NCBI RefSeq assembly: GCF_036053395.1
Contig: NZ_CP107942.1
Location: 10,654,001-10,718,000 of the forward strand
DNA length: 64,000 nucleotides
From: Actinoplanes sp. NBC_00393
GTDB lineage: Bacteria > Actinomycetota > Actinomycetes > Mycobacteriales > Micromonosporaceae
Direction of reading: 5' to 3'
The translations under genes and the position numbers were made by a program. Of the stretch, positions 15,272-24,452 are shown piece by piece; position 1 is the first letter of the stretch, and every line of letters begins with the position of its first letter. Under the pieces are notes generated by a model. That model searched no databases, was not told the origin of the DNA, and was given only the letters and a program-made list of their open reading frames with translations.

Positions 15272-17749
15272 GTGGCTCGCGGTGAACTGCGGATCTATCT
15301 CGGTGCGGCGCCGGGAGTCGGCAAGACGTACGCGATGCTCGAGGAGGCGCGGCGGCGGGCCGGGCGTGGCGCCGACGTGGTGATCGGCCTGGTGGAGACG
15401 CATGGCCGGGAGCACACCGCGGCCATGATCGGGGAGCTCGAGATCGTGCCGCGGCGCGGCGTGAAGTATCGCGGTGCCGACTTCGCCGAGATGGACCTGG
15501 ACGCGGTGCTGGCCCGGCGACCGCAGCTGGCCGTGGTGGACGAGCTGGCGCACACCAACGTGCCGGGTTCGCGCAACGCCAAGCGCTGGCAGGACGTGCA
15601 CGAGTTGCTGGACGCCGGGATCAGTGTTCTGACCACGGTGAACGTGCAGCATCTGGAGTCGCTGAACGACGTGGTCGCCCGGATCACCGGTGTCGAGCAG
15701 CGGGAGACCGTTCCGGACGCGGTGGTGCGGGCGGCCGAGCAGGTCGAGCTGGTCGACATGACGCCGGAGGCGCTGCGCCGGCGGATGGCGCACGGCAACG
15801 TCTACCGGCCGGAGAAGATCGACGCGGCGCTCGGCAACTGGTTCCGGGCCGGCAACCTGACCGCGCTGCGGGAGCTGGCGCTGCTCTGGCTGGCCGATCA
15901 GGTCGAGGAGCAGCTGGACCGGTACCGCGCCGACCACGACATCGACGACACCTGGGAGACCCGGGAGCGGGTGGTGGTGGCGCTGGCCGGCGGCGCCGAG
16001 GGGGACACGCTGATCCGCCGGGCCGCGCGGATCGCCGCCCGCAGCCGGGGCGCCGACCTGCTGGCGGTGCACGTGACCCGCAGTGACGGCCTGGCCGGGG
16101 CGGATCCGGCGGTGCTGGCCCGGCAGCGGGTGCTGGCGGAGAGCCTCGGCGGGTCGTACCACCAGGTGTCCGGCACGGACGTGCCGCGGGCGCTGCTGGA
16201 GTTCGCGCGCGGGGTGAACGCCACCCAGATCGTGCTCGGGGTGTCCAGCCGTGGTCGGTTCGCGCGGCTGTTCAGCGCCGGGGTGGGCGCGACCACCACG
16301 CTGCTGTCCGGGTCGATCGACGTGCACCTGGTCAGTCATGAGCGGGCGGGGCGCGGGCGGCGTACCGATCGGGTGCCGGCGGCGCTGTCGCGGGGCCGCC
16401 GCATCGCGGGTCTGGGGCTCGCGGTGGCCGGCCTGCCGTTGCTGACCGTGGTGCTGGCGACCGTGCCGGAACCGCCGCTGATCATCGACATCCTGCTGTT
16501 CCTGGCCGCGGTGGTCGGCGTCGCGCTGGTCGGCGGGCTGTGGCCGGCGCTGTTCGCCGCGGTCGCCGGATCCCTGCTGCTGAACTGGTTCTTCACGCCG
16601 CCCTACGGGCGCTTCTCGATCGCGCAGGGGCAGAACCTGATCGCCCTGGCGATCTTCATCGTGGTGGCGGTGGCGGTGAGCTGGGTGGTGGACACCGCGG
16701 CCCGACGCACCCGGCAGGCCGCGCAGGCGTCGGCCGAGGCGCAGACGCTGGCGACGGTGGCCGGCGGGGTGCTGCGCGGGCAGCGGCCGCTGACCGCGCT
16801 GCTCGACCGGCTCCGGGAGACGTTCGCGCTGGAGTCGGTCGCGCTGCTGGAGAGCGGGACGACCGTCGCCGAGGTGGGCCGGCCGGGTCTGCAGCCGCCC
16901 GCGGCCGACGACACGGTGCAGGTCGACGCGGACCTGTTGATGCTGCTCAAGGGCCGCACGCTGGAGGCTTCCGACCGCCGGGTGGTGGAGGCGTTCGCGG
17001 CGCAGGCGGCGGTCGCGCTGCGCCAGGAACGGCTCGCCGCCGAGGCGGCCACCGCCAGGCCACTCGCCGAGGCGAACCGGTTGCGCACAGCATTGCTCGC
17101 TGCGGTCAGCCACGACTTGCGTACGCCCCTCGCGTCTGCGAAAGCAGCGGTGGAAGGTCTGCGCAGCACCGAGGTCGAGTTCGACGAACAGGACCGCGCG
17201 GAGTTGCTGGCCACCGCCGACGAGTCGCTGGACCGGCTCGGCCGTCTGGTGGCGAATCTGCTGGACATGAGCCGGCTGCAGGCCGGGGCGCTCGGGGTCG
17301 CCGCGATCGAGGTGGGCGCGGAGGACGTCGTACCGATGGCGCTGGAAGATCTCGGCCCGGACGGCCGCCGCGTCGTGGTGCGCGTGCCCGATGATCTGCC
17401 GTTGCTGCGGGCCGATCCGGGCCTGCTGGAGCGGGTGCTGGTCAATCTGGTCGCCAACGCGCTGCGCTACAGCCCGCCGGAGCGACCGCCGATGATCACC
17501 GGCAGCAGCCTCGGCGGCACCGTCGAGCTGCGGGTCATCGACCACGGTCCGGGCATCCCGGCCGAGAAGTGGGACGATGTCTTCCTGCCGTTCCAGCGGC
17601 TCGGGGACCGCGACGCCCACACCGGTGTGGGACTCGGTCTGGCGCTGTCCCGGGGCCTGACCGAGGCGATGGGCGGCACCCTCACCCCCGACGAGACCCC
17701 CGGAGGCGGCCTCACCATGATCCTCGCGCTGCCGGCGGCTGCCGGATGA
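15272..17749 (+). CDS. kdpD: KdpD-type sensor histidine kinase
   Basis: 825 residues with full KdpD architecture: N-terminal ATP-binding KdpD domain with Walker A GAAPGVGKT (11-19) and LAVVDELAHTNVPGS; a universal-stress-protein-like domain (~225-340); a DUF4118 block of four membrane segments (~365-480); a GAF-like region; HisKA with phospho-His about 614 in AVSHDLRTPLASAK; and an ATPase domain (NLVANALRYSPP, IDHGPGIP, GVGLGLALSRGL). It senses K+ limitation/ionic stress and phosphorylates KdpE, whose gene overlaps it by four bases (ATGA). Starts at GTG. No kdpFABC is in the window, so the pair either acts at a distance or controls the neighbouring ArsB/CNNM-type transporters. Confidence 0.93.
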   Translation: MARGELRIYLGAAPGVGKTYAMLEEARRRAGRGADVVIGLVETHGREHTAAMIGELEIVPRRGVKYRGADFAEMDLDAVLARRPQLAVVDELAHTNVPGSRNAKRWQDVHELLDAGISVLTTVNVQHLESLNDVVARITGVEQRETVPDAVVRAAEQVELVDMTPEALRRRMAHGNVYRPEKIDAALGNWFRAGNLTALRELALLWLADQVEEQLDRYRADHDIDDTWETRERVVVALAGGAEGDTLIRRAARIAARSRGADLLAVHVTRSDGLAGADPAVLARQRVLAESLGGSYHQVSGTDVPRALLEFARGVNATQIVLGVSSRGRFARLFSAGVGATTTLLSGSIDVHLVSHERAGRGRRTDRVPAALSRGRRIAGLGLAVAGLPLLTVVLATVPEPPLIIDILLFLAAVVGVALVGGLWPALFAAVAGSLLLNWFFTPPYGRFSIAQGQNLIALAIFIVVAVAVSWVVDTAARRTRQAAQASAEAQTLATVAGGVLRGQRPLTALLDRLRETFALESVALLESGTTVAEVGRPGLQPPAADDTVQVDADLLMLLKGRTLEASDRRVVEAFAAQAAVALRQERLAAEAATARPLAEANRLRTALLAAVSHDLRTPLASAKAAVEGLRSTEVEFDEQDRAELLATADESLDRLGRLVANLLDMSRLQAGALGVAAIEVGAEDVVPMALEDLGPDGRRVVVRVPDDLPLLRADPGLLERVLVNLVANALRYSPPERPPMITGSSLGGTVELRVIDHGPGIPAEKWDDVFLPFQRLGDRDAHTGVGLGLALSRGLTEAMGGTLTPDETPGGGLTMILALPAAAG

Positions 17750-18414
17750 CCAGGATTCTGGTCGTCGACGACGAGCCGCAGATCGTCCGGGCGTTGCGGA
17801 TCAACCTGAAGGCCCACGGGTACGAGGTCGACACCGCGCGCGACGGCGCCTCGGCGCTGCACCTGGCCGTGCAGCACCGCCCCGACCTGGTGGTGCTGGA
17901 CCTGGGCCTGCCGGACATGGAGGGCACCGAGGTGATCGGCGGGCTGCGCGGCTGGACCGACGTGCCGATCATCGTGCTCTCCGGCCGGGCCGACAGCGGT
18001 GACAAGGTGGCCGCTCTGGACGCCGGCGCCGACGACTACGTGACCAAGCCGTTCGGGGTCGACGAGCTGCTGGCCCGGATCCGCGCGGTCACCCGCCGCA
18101 ACCGGCCGGCGGGCGAGGCGGCGCCGGTGGTGCGGATCGGCGCGCACACCGTCGACCTCGCGGAACGGTCGATCTCCGGCGACGTGCGGCTCACCCCGAC
18201 CGAGTGGCAGCTGCTGGAGCACCTGCTGCGCCACCCCGGCAAGCTGATCACCCAGCGGGAGCTGCTGCACGACGTGTGGGGGCCGCAGTACCAGACCGAG
18301 ACGAACTATCTGCGGCAGTACATGGCGCGACTGCGGCGCAAGCTGGAGGACGACCCGGCGCGGCCCCGGCACCTGCTCACCGAACCCGGCATGGGGTACC
18401 GCTTCCGTCCTTAA
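17746..18414 (+). CDS. kdpE: KdpE-type OmpR-family response regulator
   Basis: 222 residues. The receiver domain begins [20 protein letters not shown]; the phospho-acceptor is Asp52 ([12 protein letters not shown]), and Lys is in [17 protein letters not shown]. The C-terminal winged helix has [20 protein letters not shown], then [20 protein letters not shown] and GMGYRF, as in KdpE. Its ATG overlaps the kdpD stop (ATGA), so the two are coupled. Expected target is a K+-uptake operon, which is not in the window. Confidence 0.94.
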   Translation: MTRILVVDDEPQIVRALRINLKAHGYEVDTARDGASALHLAVQHRPDLVVLDLGLPDMEGTEVIGGLRGWTDVPIIVLSGRADSGDKVAALDAGADDYVTKPFGVDELLARIRAVTRRNRPAGEAAPVVRIGAHTVDLAERSISGDVRLTPTEWQLLEHLLRHPGKLITQRELLHDVWGPQYQTETNYLRQYMARLRRKLEDDPARPRHLLTEPGMGYRFRP

Positions 18415-18484
18415 TCTCCGCGGCTCTGGGCCGATATGTCTGGTATCCGGCGTTCGGGCTGGCCTGCGACAAGGAGATGACACC

Positions 18485-20026
18485 GTGCGGTTGTTCGGTT
18501 CCCGGCCGGCGAGCCCGGAAGTCACCCGTCCCACTCCCCGTGACGTGGAGGCGCTGGAGCAGCTGGTCCTCGCGCTGGAGTCGGCGATCGACGAGGCCAC
18601 GGCGTGGCGCATCACGGTGGCCAGCACCGTCGAGTCGTACAACTTCGGCTACGGCGCGGTCTGGCTTCCGGCGGCCGACGGCACGCTGCAACTGGCGCAC
18701 GAGACCGGGCGGATCACGCCGCAGCTGAAGGCCACGAACGGAGGCCCGAAGCTGCAGGGCGACGGCGGCATCGTGGGCAAGGCCTTCCGGACCCGGAACG
18801 CGGTCTACGTGGAGTCGCCGGCCGAGTGTGGTGACTGCCGGCGGTGCCTGACGGCGCTGCAGGCCGGCATGGTCAGCGCGGTCGTGCTGCCGGTCACGAA
18901 GGGCACCGAGGTGTACGCGCTCCTCGAGTATTACTCGGCCCACCCGCTGCACTTGGACGCGCCGCGGCGGGAGAAGTTCGCCTCGATCGCCCGGATCGCC
19001 GAGCGGTCCCGGAGCAGCGCGGTGGCCGCGGCCGAGCTGCGGCAGGTCGCCGACGATCGTACGGCGGTGACGACGGTGGTCACCCGGCTCGGGACGGCCC
19101 CGGACAGCCAGAGTGCGATCCGGCTGGCCCTGGACAGTGTGCGGACGGCGTTCGGCTGGGCGTACGGGTCGTACTGGGAGGTGGACCCGGCCGACAACGT
19201 GCTCAAGTTCCAGGTCGAGTCCGGGTCGGCCGGTGACGAGTTCCGGCGGGTCACCCTGGCGGCCACCTTCGCCGAGGGGGTCGGGCTGTCCGGGCGGGCC
19301 TGGCGGGCCAAGGACCTCGTCTTCGTCCGGGACCTGGCGGAGCTGACCGACTGCGTGCGGGCGCCGGCGGCACAGCGGGCCGGCGTACGGTCCGGCGTCT
19401 GCTTCCCGATCCTCAGCGGCGACCGGATCGTCGGCACCATGGACTTCTTCACCACCGAGTACATCGACCTGTCCGAGTCGCGGGCGGCCGCCCTGCGCAA
19501 CGTGCAGCAGCTCGTCTCCCAGCGGCTCGACGTGATGCGCGGATCGGAGCGGGCCGCCGCCAACGCCCGCGCCCTGCTGGACACCGTGGAGCGGCTGCGC
19601 AGCGCCAGCGGCGACGCCACCTCGGTCGCCGAGCAGGCGGTGGACCGGGCCTCCGCGATGACCGCCGAAGTCGCCGCGCTGGGCCAGGCGTCGGCGGCGA
19701 TCGGCGACGTCATCAAGATCATCGAATCGATCGCGGAGCAGACCAACCTGCTCGCGCTCAACGCCACCATCGAGGCGGCGCGGGCCGGGGAGAGCGGCAA
19801 GGGCTTCGCGGTGGTCGCCGGCGAGGTCAAGGAACTGGCCCGGGAGACCGCCGAGGCCACCCAGAAGGTCGCCGATCAGATCGCCGGGATCCAGGCCAGC
19901 GCGGAGACGGTGGCGGCCGGGATCCACACCACGAGCGAGACGATCGGCAAAATGGACAGTGTCCAGGCCCGGATGAACGACGTCCTCGCCGAGCAGGCCG
20001 AAATGGCCCGGGCACTGCAGGGCTGA
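18485..20026 (+). CDS. Soluble GAF-GAF methyl-accepting chemotaxis-like protein
   Basis: 513 residues without signal peptide or membrane segment. Two GAF domains (about 20-170 and 195-345; [40 protein letters not shown]) precede an MCP signalling domain (~360-513). The conserved hairpin tip [20 protein letters not shown], followed by [20 protein letters not shown], contacts CheA/CheW in true receptors. The first GAF carries CGDCRRC, a Cys cluster that could bind metal or heme or sense redox; this is inference. AAGGAG sits upstream of the GTG start. No che genes are present. The coiled coil is short, so it may work outside chemotaxis. Confidence 0.87.
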   Translation: MRLFGSRPASPEVTRPTPRDVEALEQLVLALESAIDEATAWRITVASTVESYNFGYGAVWLPAADGTLQLAHETGRITPQLKATNGGPKLQGDGGIVGKAFRTRNAVYVESPAECGDCRRCLTALQAGMVSAVVLPVTKGTEVYALLEYYSAHPLHLDAPRREKFASIARIAERSRSSAVAAAELRQVADDRTAVTTVVTRLGTAPDSQSAIRLALDSVRTAFGWAYGSYWEVDPADNVLKFQVESGSAGDEFRRVTLAATFAEGVGLSGRAWRAKDLVFVRDLAELTDCVRAPAAQRAGVRSGVCFPILSGDRIVGTMDFFTTEYIDLSESRAAALRNVQQLVSQRLDVMRGSERAAANARALLDTVERLRSASGDATSVAEQAVDRASAMTAEVAALGQASAAIGDVIKIIESIAEQTNLLALNATIEAARAGESGKGFAVVAGEVKELARETAEATQKVADQIAGIQASAETVAAGIHTTSETIGKMDSVQARMNDVLAEQAEMARALQG

Positions 20027-20114
20027 CCTGATCGGTCGAACATTCGTCCGAGCCCCCATGCGTACGCCGAGATGGACGATGATGCGTTCATAAGTTGCTA
20101 CGGAGGGAGTGGAG

Positions 20115-21230
20115 ATGAGCGGAGTTCGGTTGCTGGTCGGCACCCGCAAGGGCGCATTCATCCTTACCTCGGATGGCAGGCGCCAGGACTGGAAGGTCGA
20201 CGGCCCGCACTTCGGCGGCTGGGAGGTCTACCACGTCAACGGTTCACCGGCCGACCCGGACCGGCTGTACGCGTCCGCGTCGGGCGGCTGGTTCGGCCAG
20301 CTGATCCACCGGTCCGACGACGGCGGCAAGTCCTGGAACCAGGTCGACCACGACTTCGTCTACCACGGCGAGGTCGGCGACCACCTGTGGTACGACGGGA
20401 CACCCCGTCCCTGGGAGTTCAAGCGGATCTGGCACCTCGAGCCGTCACCCACCGACCCGGACGTCGTCTATGCCGGGGCTGAGGACGCGGCGCTCTACAG
20501 ATCGACCGACGGCGGCCAGAAATGGGTGGAGCTGACCGGGCTGCGGACCCACCCGTCGGCGCCGAAATGGCAGCCCGGTGCGGGCGGCATGTGCCTGCAC
20601 ACCATCATCCTCGACCCGGTGCACCCGGACCGGATTTTCGTGGCCATCTCGGCGGCCGGCGCGTTCCGCAGCGACGACGGCGGTGACAGCTGGCTGCCGA
20701 TCAACCGGGGTCTGATGTCCGAGGGCATCGCCGACCCGGACGCCGAGGTGGGGCACTGCGTGCACCGGCTCGCGCAGCACCCGTCCCGGCCGGACACGCT
20801 GTTCATGCAGAAGCACTGGGACGTGATGCGCACCGACGACGCCGGAGCGAACTGGCGGGAGATCAGCGGAAACCTGCCGACCGACTTCGGCTTCCCGATC
20901 GCGGTGCACGCACACGAACCGGAGACTTTGTACGTCGTACCGGTCACCAGCGACTCGCTGCACTACGTGATGGACGGCAAGTTGCGCGTCTATCGCAGCC
21001 GGACCGGTGGTGAGCAGTGGGAGCCGCTGACCGCGGGCCTGCCGCAGGAGAACTGCTACGTCAACGTGCTGCGTGACTCGATGGCCGTGGACACGCTCGA
21101 CTCGTGCGGTGTCTACTTCGGCACCAGCGGTGGCCAGGTCTACGGGTCCGCGGACAGCGGGGACACGTGGCAGGCGATCGTCCGGGACCTGCCGCCGGTG
21201 CTCTCGGTGGAAGCCCAGGTGCTGCCGTGA
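20115..21230 (+). CDS. BNR/sialidase-like beta-propeller protein
   Basis: 371 residues with repeated propeller blades and Asp-box-like turns: [78 protein letters not shown]. This is the fold of BNR/sialidase-like and YCF48-type proteins; there is no signal peptide and no sialidase catalytic FRIP motif. The ATG at 20115 is preceded by GGAGGG at a good distance; an in-frame GTG at 20109 is less likely. It overlaps the following MoaD/ThiS-like gene by four bases (GTGA), so the two should be made together and may interact. Function unknown. Confidence 0.85.
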   Translation: MSGVRLLVGTRKGAFILTSDGRRQDWKVDGPHFGGWEVYHVNGSPADPDRLYASASGGWFGQLIHRSDDGGKSWNQVDHDFVYHGEVGDHLWYDGTPRPWEFKRIWHLEPSPTDPDVVYAGAEDAALYRSTDGGQKWVELTGLRTHPSAPKWQPGAGGMCLHTIILDPVHPDRIFVAISAAGAFRSDDGGDSWLPINRGLMSEGIADPDAEVGHCVHRLAQHPSRPDTLFMQKHWDVMRTDDAGANWREISGNLPTDFGFPIAVHAHEPETLYVVPVTSDSLHYVMDGKLRVYRSRTGGEQWEPLTAGLPQENCYVNVLRDSMAVDTLDSCGVYFGTSGGQVYGSADSGDTWQAIVRDLPPVLSVEAQVLP

Positions 21231-21523
21231 TCCGGGTGATCCTGCCACCGCACCTGCGGACCCTGGCCCACGTCCGCGGTGAGGTGCAGGTGGAGGTCGG
21301 CGGGGAGGTCACCCAGCGGCTGGTGCTCGACGCGGTCGAGGAGAAGTTCCCGATGCTGCTCGGCACGATGCGCGACCGGCGGACCGGGGAGCGGCGGCCA
21401 CTGGTCCGCTTCTTCGCGTGCGAGGAGGACCTGTCCAACGAGCCGCCGGACGCACCGCTGCCGGACCGGGTCGTCAAGGGCGAGGAGCCGTTCCTGATCG
21501 TCGGGGCGATGGCCGGAGGCTGA
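21227..21523 (+). CDS. Small MoaD/ThiS-like ubiquitin-fold protein
   Basis: 98 residues starting at a GTG that overlaps the stop of the propeller gene. [20 protein letters not shown], then the central block [19 protein letters not shown] and the C-terminal [13 protein letters not shown] fit a beta-grasp MoaD/ThiS protein. It ends Gly-Gly, as MoaD and ThiS do, although here GAMAGG rather than the usual SGG. MoaD-type proteins carry sulfur as a C-terminal thiocarboxylate. No activating enzyme is next to it. The tight coupling with a beta-propeller gene is unusual for cofactor biosynthesis. Confidence 0.75.
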   Translation: MIRVILPPHLRTLAHVRGEVQVEVGGEVTQRLVLDAVEEKFPMLLGTMRDRRTGERRPLVRFFACEEDLSNEPPDAPLPDRVVKGEEPFLIVGAMAGG

Positions 21524-21532
21524 GCCGGCAGT

Positions 21533-21561
21533 CGGCGGCCGGGGATCATCCCCGGCCGCCG
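21533..21561. terminator. Bidirectional terminator hairpin
   Basis: CGGCGGCCGGGGA / TCCCCGGCCGCCG, a perfect 13-bp stem with a 3-base loop (TCA), between the convergent MoaD-like gene and the secreted repeat protein gene. It can serve both strands. Confidence 0.8.
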
Positions 21562-21577
21562 TCGGATCGCCGCTGGC

Positions 21578-22642
21578 TCAGGGAGTCGCGGTCGTCGCGT
21601 CAGCGGCGGCCGTGTCATCCGAGGCGTCGGTGCTCGTGGTGTCAGTGCTCGTGGTGTCGGCGGCGTCAGTGTCGGTGCCGGCCGCATCGGTGCCGGTCGC
21701 GTCGGTCATACCGGCGTCCGTGGCGTTGGCGTCGTTCATGCTGACGTCCGCAGCGCTGGCGTTAGCAGCATTGGTGTCCGCAGCGTCGGCGTTGGCGTCG
21801 GCAACGTTGGCGTCTGTGGCATTGGCGTCGGCAACGTTGGCGTCCGTGGCGTTGGCGTCCGCAGCGGTGCTGGCGTCCGCAGCGGTGCTGGCGTCCGCGG
21901 CATTGGCGTCGGCGGCGTCGGTCGTGGTGGCGTCGGTGTCGGTCACTGCCGCAGCGGTGCCCGGCTCGGTGACATCCGGCTCAGCCGTGCCCGGCTCAGT
22001 TCCAGGCTCGGTGCCCGGCTCGCCAGTGCCCGGCGCGGTGGTGTCGGGCGCGGTGGTGTCGGTCGGCGCGGGCTCAGCCGGCGCACCGGCGTCAGTGTCC
22101 GCCGGCGGCGCGGTGTCTGCGGGCGGTGCGGTGTCCACAGGCGGTGCGGTGTCTGCAGGCGGCGCGGTGTCCGCAGGCGGTGCGGTGTCGGTGGGCGGCG
22201 TGGCGTCCGTAGGCGGTGTGGTCGTGTCGCCCGGCGCAGGCTGGGCAGGCGTGCCCGTCCCAGACTGGTCCGGCGTGGTGGGCTGTGTGGGTGTCGCGGG
22301 GTCGGGCATGCTCGGAGCTCCCGGTCCGCCGGGCGTGCCGGGGCCGCTGGGCACGCCGGGCCACGCCGGCGGTGCGCCGGTGTCGAACTCGGCGTAGAGA
22401 ACGAAGACCCGACGCACGCCGTGGAAGGCGCCCGCGCAGTCGTTCCGGTCCCAGAGCCCGAGGTGGGCGCCGAGGCCGCTGACCGACTCGCATGCTTTCT
22501 GGGTGTCGTAGGTGCCGACGACGCTGTCGGAACCGGGCGGCGGCGGGTTGCCGGGTGCGGCCTGAGCCGGTCCCGCCCCGATCGCCGCACCGGCCAGCAG
22601 CCCGAGGCCGGCGATGGTCAGGCTTCGTGTCGCCTTGCGCAT
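21578..22642 (-). CDS. Secreted Pro/Thr- then Asp/Ala-rich low-complexity protein
   Basis: 354 residues. MRKATRSLTIAGLGLLAGAA ends at AGPAQA, a signal peptidase site. The only globular-looking part is residues ~30-90 (SDSVVGTYDTQKACESV, GLWDRNDCAGAFHGVRRVF), with two Cys that could pair. After that come P/G-rich linkers, a repeat TAPPADTAPPADTAPPVD, then about 150 residues made almost only of Asp, Ala, Thr and Asn (TDANVADANATDANVADANA). The tail is strongly acidic and probably unstructured or a spacer in the wall. AAAGG upstream supports the ATG at 22642. No LPXTG or membrane anchor is seen. Function unknown. Confidence 0.72.
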   Translation of the reverse strand: MRKATRSLTIAGLGLLAGAAIGAGPAQAAPGNPPPPGSDSVVGTYDTQKACESVSGLGAHLGLWDRNDCAGAFHGVRRVFVLYAEFDTGAPPAWPGVPSGPGTPGGPGAPSMPDPATPTQPTTPDQSGTGTPAQPAPGDTTTPPTDATPPTDTAPPADTAPPADTAPPVDTAPPADTAPPADTDAGAPAEPAPTDTTAPDTTAPGTGEPGTEPGTEPGTAEPDVTEPGTAAAVTDTDATTTDAADANAADASTAADASTAADANATDANVADANATDANVADANADAADTNAANASAADVSMNDANATDAGMTDATGTDAAGTDTDAADTTSTDTTSTDASDDTAAADATTATP

Positions 22643-22786
22643 GTCATACCTTTCTCGTGCAAATTGCCATGACTTGGCAAGCTGAGCACGAGACGCGCAG
22701 GCGTCTTCCTCGTTCGGGGGAATCCGGCTCCATCGGCCCGCGGGTTGGCCCCGAAGGGCTAAGCGGGCCACGTGACGTGCGAAAAG

Positions 22787-22800
22787 TCGTACCCATACGA
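22787..22800. promoter_or_regulatory. Candidate TetR autoregulatory operator
   Basis: TCGTA-CCCA-TACGA inverted repeat, ending eight bases before the ATG of the TetR gene at 22809, where binding would block its own expression. Confidence 0.45.
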
Positions 22801-22808
22801 TTCAGGGC

Positions 22809-23351
22809 ATGGCCAGACGCACCGGCGAAGCGACCCGGGAGGAGATCCGCATCGCTGCCACGCAGCTGTTCCGGGAGCGCGGGTTCGCGCGTACGTCGGT
22901 GCGTGACATCGCGGCCCTGGCCCGCAGCAACCCGGCGCTGGTGATCCGGCATTTCGGTACGAAGGAACTGCTGTTCCTGGAGACCATGCACCTGAGCATC
23001 GACGACGAGCCGCTGCTGGACGTGCCGCTGGAGGGGTTCGGGGAGCGGTTCGTCGAGGTGCTGCTCGCTGACGACGACATCCGCGGGGTTTATCTGGCGC
23101 TGGTCCGCGGCAGCAACGAGGAGCAGATCAAGGCGCGGTTGCAGCAGATCCACGAGCGTACGTTCGTCGGCCCGGTGCGGGCCCGGCTGTCCGGCCCGGA
23201 CGCCGATCTGCGGGCCCGGCTGGCCGCGGCGGTGGTGGGCGGTCTGCTGTACGCGCTGTGGGTGGTCGGCGACGAGACGCTGCTCGCCGCCGACCACCGT
23301 GAGCTGGTGGTGCGTTACGGAACCCTGCTGCAGCAGGTGCTGACGACCTGA
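22809..23351 (+). CDS. TetR-family transcriptional regulator
   Basis: 180 residues. The helix-turn-helix is TREEIRIAATQLFRERGFA, then TSVRDIAALARSNPALVIRHF and GTKELLFLETMHL, a TetR type in which the usual Tyr-Arg/His-His-Phe is IRHF. The C-terminal domain is helical with no known ligand signature. Its stop codon is one base from the stop of the convergent SDR gene. It may regulate the SDR, the MFS exporter, or itself; the long palindrome in the SDR/MFS intergenic region is a candidate target, but its sequence differs from the one before this gene. Confidence 0.88.
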   Translation: MARRTGEATREEIRIAATQLFRERGFARTSVRDIAALARSNPALVIRHFGTKELLFLETMHLSIDDEPLLDVPLEGFGERFVEVLLADDDIRGVYLALVRGSNEEQIKARLQQIHERTFVGPVRARLSGPDADLRARLAAAVVGGLLYALWVVGDETLLAADHRELVVRYGTLLQQVLTT

Positions 23352-23352
23352 G

Positions 23353-24345
23353 TTACTGCACCGACCAGCCGCCGTCGGACGGCAGCACCACGCCGTTGAG
23401 GTTCACCCCGTCGTCGCTCAGCAGGAAGGTGATCGACGCGGCCAGGTGCTCGGCCAGGGCGACCGGCGGGATCAGGCGCAGGAACGGGCCGGTCCGGCCC
23501 TGACCGAAGGCCGACGAGTTCGACGGCTGAGCCATACCGGTGGCGACTCCGCCGGGTGCCACCGCGTTGGTGCGGATGCCCTGTGGGCCGTACATGAATG
23601 CGGTGTTCTTGGTGAGGCCGACCACCGCGTGCTTCGAGGCGGTGTAGGCGACGCCCGCGGCGTTGCCGCGCAGAGCGGCCTCGGAGGCGACGTTCACGAT
23701 GGCGCCGCGGCCGGCCGACAGCATCGAGGGGACGACGGCGCGGGTGAGCCGGAAGACCCCGTCGACGTTGACCGCGAAGACCCGCTCCCAGACGGCGTCG
23801 GCGGTCTCGTGGATCGGGCTGAAGTCGTCGACCACACCGGCGATGTTGGCCAGGCCGTCGATCCGGTCGCCGGCCGCCGCGACGATGCGTTCCACGTCCT
23901 CGGGCTTGGTGATGTCGGCCTCGACGGTGACCACGTTGTCGTCGGCCAGCTCTTTCAGCTTGTCGCCGGTGATGTCGACGGCGATCACCCGGCCACCCTC
24001 GCGGACGATCCGGGAGGCGGTGGCGCGGCCGATGCCGGAGGCGGCGCCGGTGACGATCACGGTCTGCCCGTCGAACCGGCCGGCCACGATCCGTTCGGTT
24101 CCGTTCGTCGCCTCGGCCGTGGGCGCGACGCCGCCGTTCACCTGCAGGACCAGGTCGTCGACGACACTCTGCGGGATCCTGCCCTGGCTGAGGGCGACCA
24201 TCTGCTGAAGTGGGAGCTGACGCACCGGGGCGAGGACCGACTCGTCGAAGCCACCCTGGCCGAGCAGGGCGCGCAGGGCCGGTCCGCCCTCGGGGTGGTC
24301 CAGCCAGTCGCCGACCGTGCTGCCGGCGGTGAGCGGGTTCGCCAT
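23353..24345 (-). CDS. Short-chain dehydrogenase/reductase with N-terminal extension
   Basis: 330 residues, about 80 more than a classical SDR. The Rossmann core begins near residue 90 (FDGQTVIVTGAASGIGRAT); the cofactor acid is in VIAVDITGDK (Asp after beta-2, favouring NAD); the catalytic Ser is in VNVASEAALRG; and the Tyr/Lys pair is in VAYTASKHAVVG (~233). The C-terminus LNGVVLPSDGGWSVQ is typical. The first ~80 residues (STVGDWLDHPEGGPALRAL, LPLQQMVALSQGRIPQSVVD) are a separate helical segment that is not part of the SDR fold. GAAGGATGT is the ribosome site. Divergent from the MFS exporter across a long palindrome. Confidence 0.88.
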   Translation of the reverse strand: MANPLTAGSTVGDWLDHPEGGPALRALLGQGGFDESVLAPVRQLPLQQMVALSQGRIPQSVVDDLVLQVNGGVAPTAEATNGTERIVAGRFDGQTVIVTGAASGIGRATASRIVREGGRVIAVDITGDKLKELADDNVVTVEADITKPEDVERIVAAAGDRIDGLANIAGVVDDFSPIHETADAVWERVFAVNVDGVFRLTRAVVPSMLSAGRGAIVNVASEAALRGNAAGVAYTASKHAVVGLTKNTAFMYGPQGIRTNAVAPGGVATGMAQPSNSSAFGQGRTGPFLRLIPPVALAEHLAASITFLLSDDGVNLNGVVLPSDGGWSVQ

Positions 24346-24378
24346 TCTCGTACATCCTTCGTGAGCTGCGGGAAAGTC

Positions 24379-24399
24379 GAAGTCAACTTAGTTTACTTC
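24379..24399. promoter_or_regulatory. Long operator-like palindrome between SDR and MFS genes
   Basis: GAAGTCAAC-TTA-GTTTACTTC: 9-base arms with one mismatch around a 3-base centre, A/T-rich in a GC-rich genome. It lies 34 bases before the SDR start and 54 bases before the MFS start, well placed to control both. Confidence 0.65.
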
Positions 24400-24452
24400 G
24401 GCGATTTCGGATAGCCGCCACATCCCGGCCCGCCGCCCGGAAGACTCGGATC

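Noticed and set aside
20157..20176. TTCATCC...GGATGG near the start of the propeller gene
   Set aside because: Resembles the cluster operator but the spacer is 7, one arm base differs, and it is inside the coding sequence.
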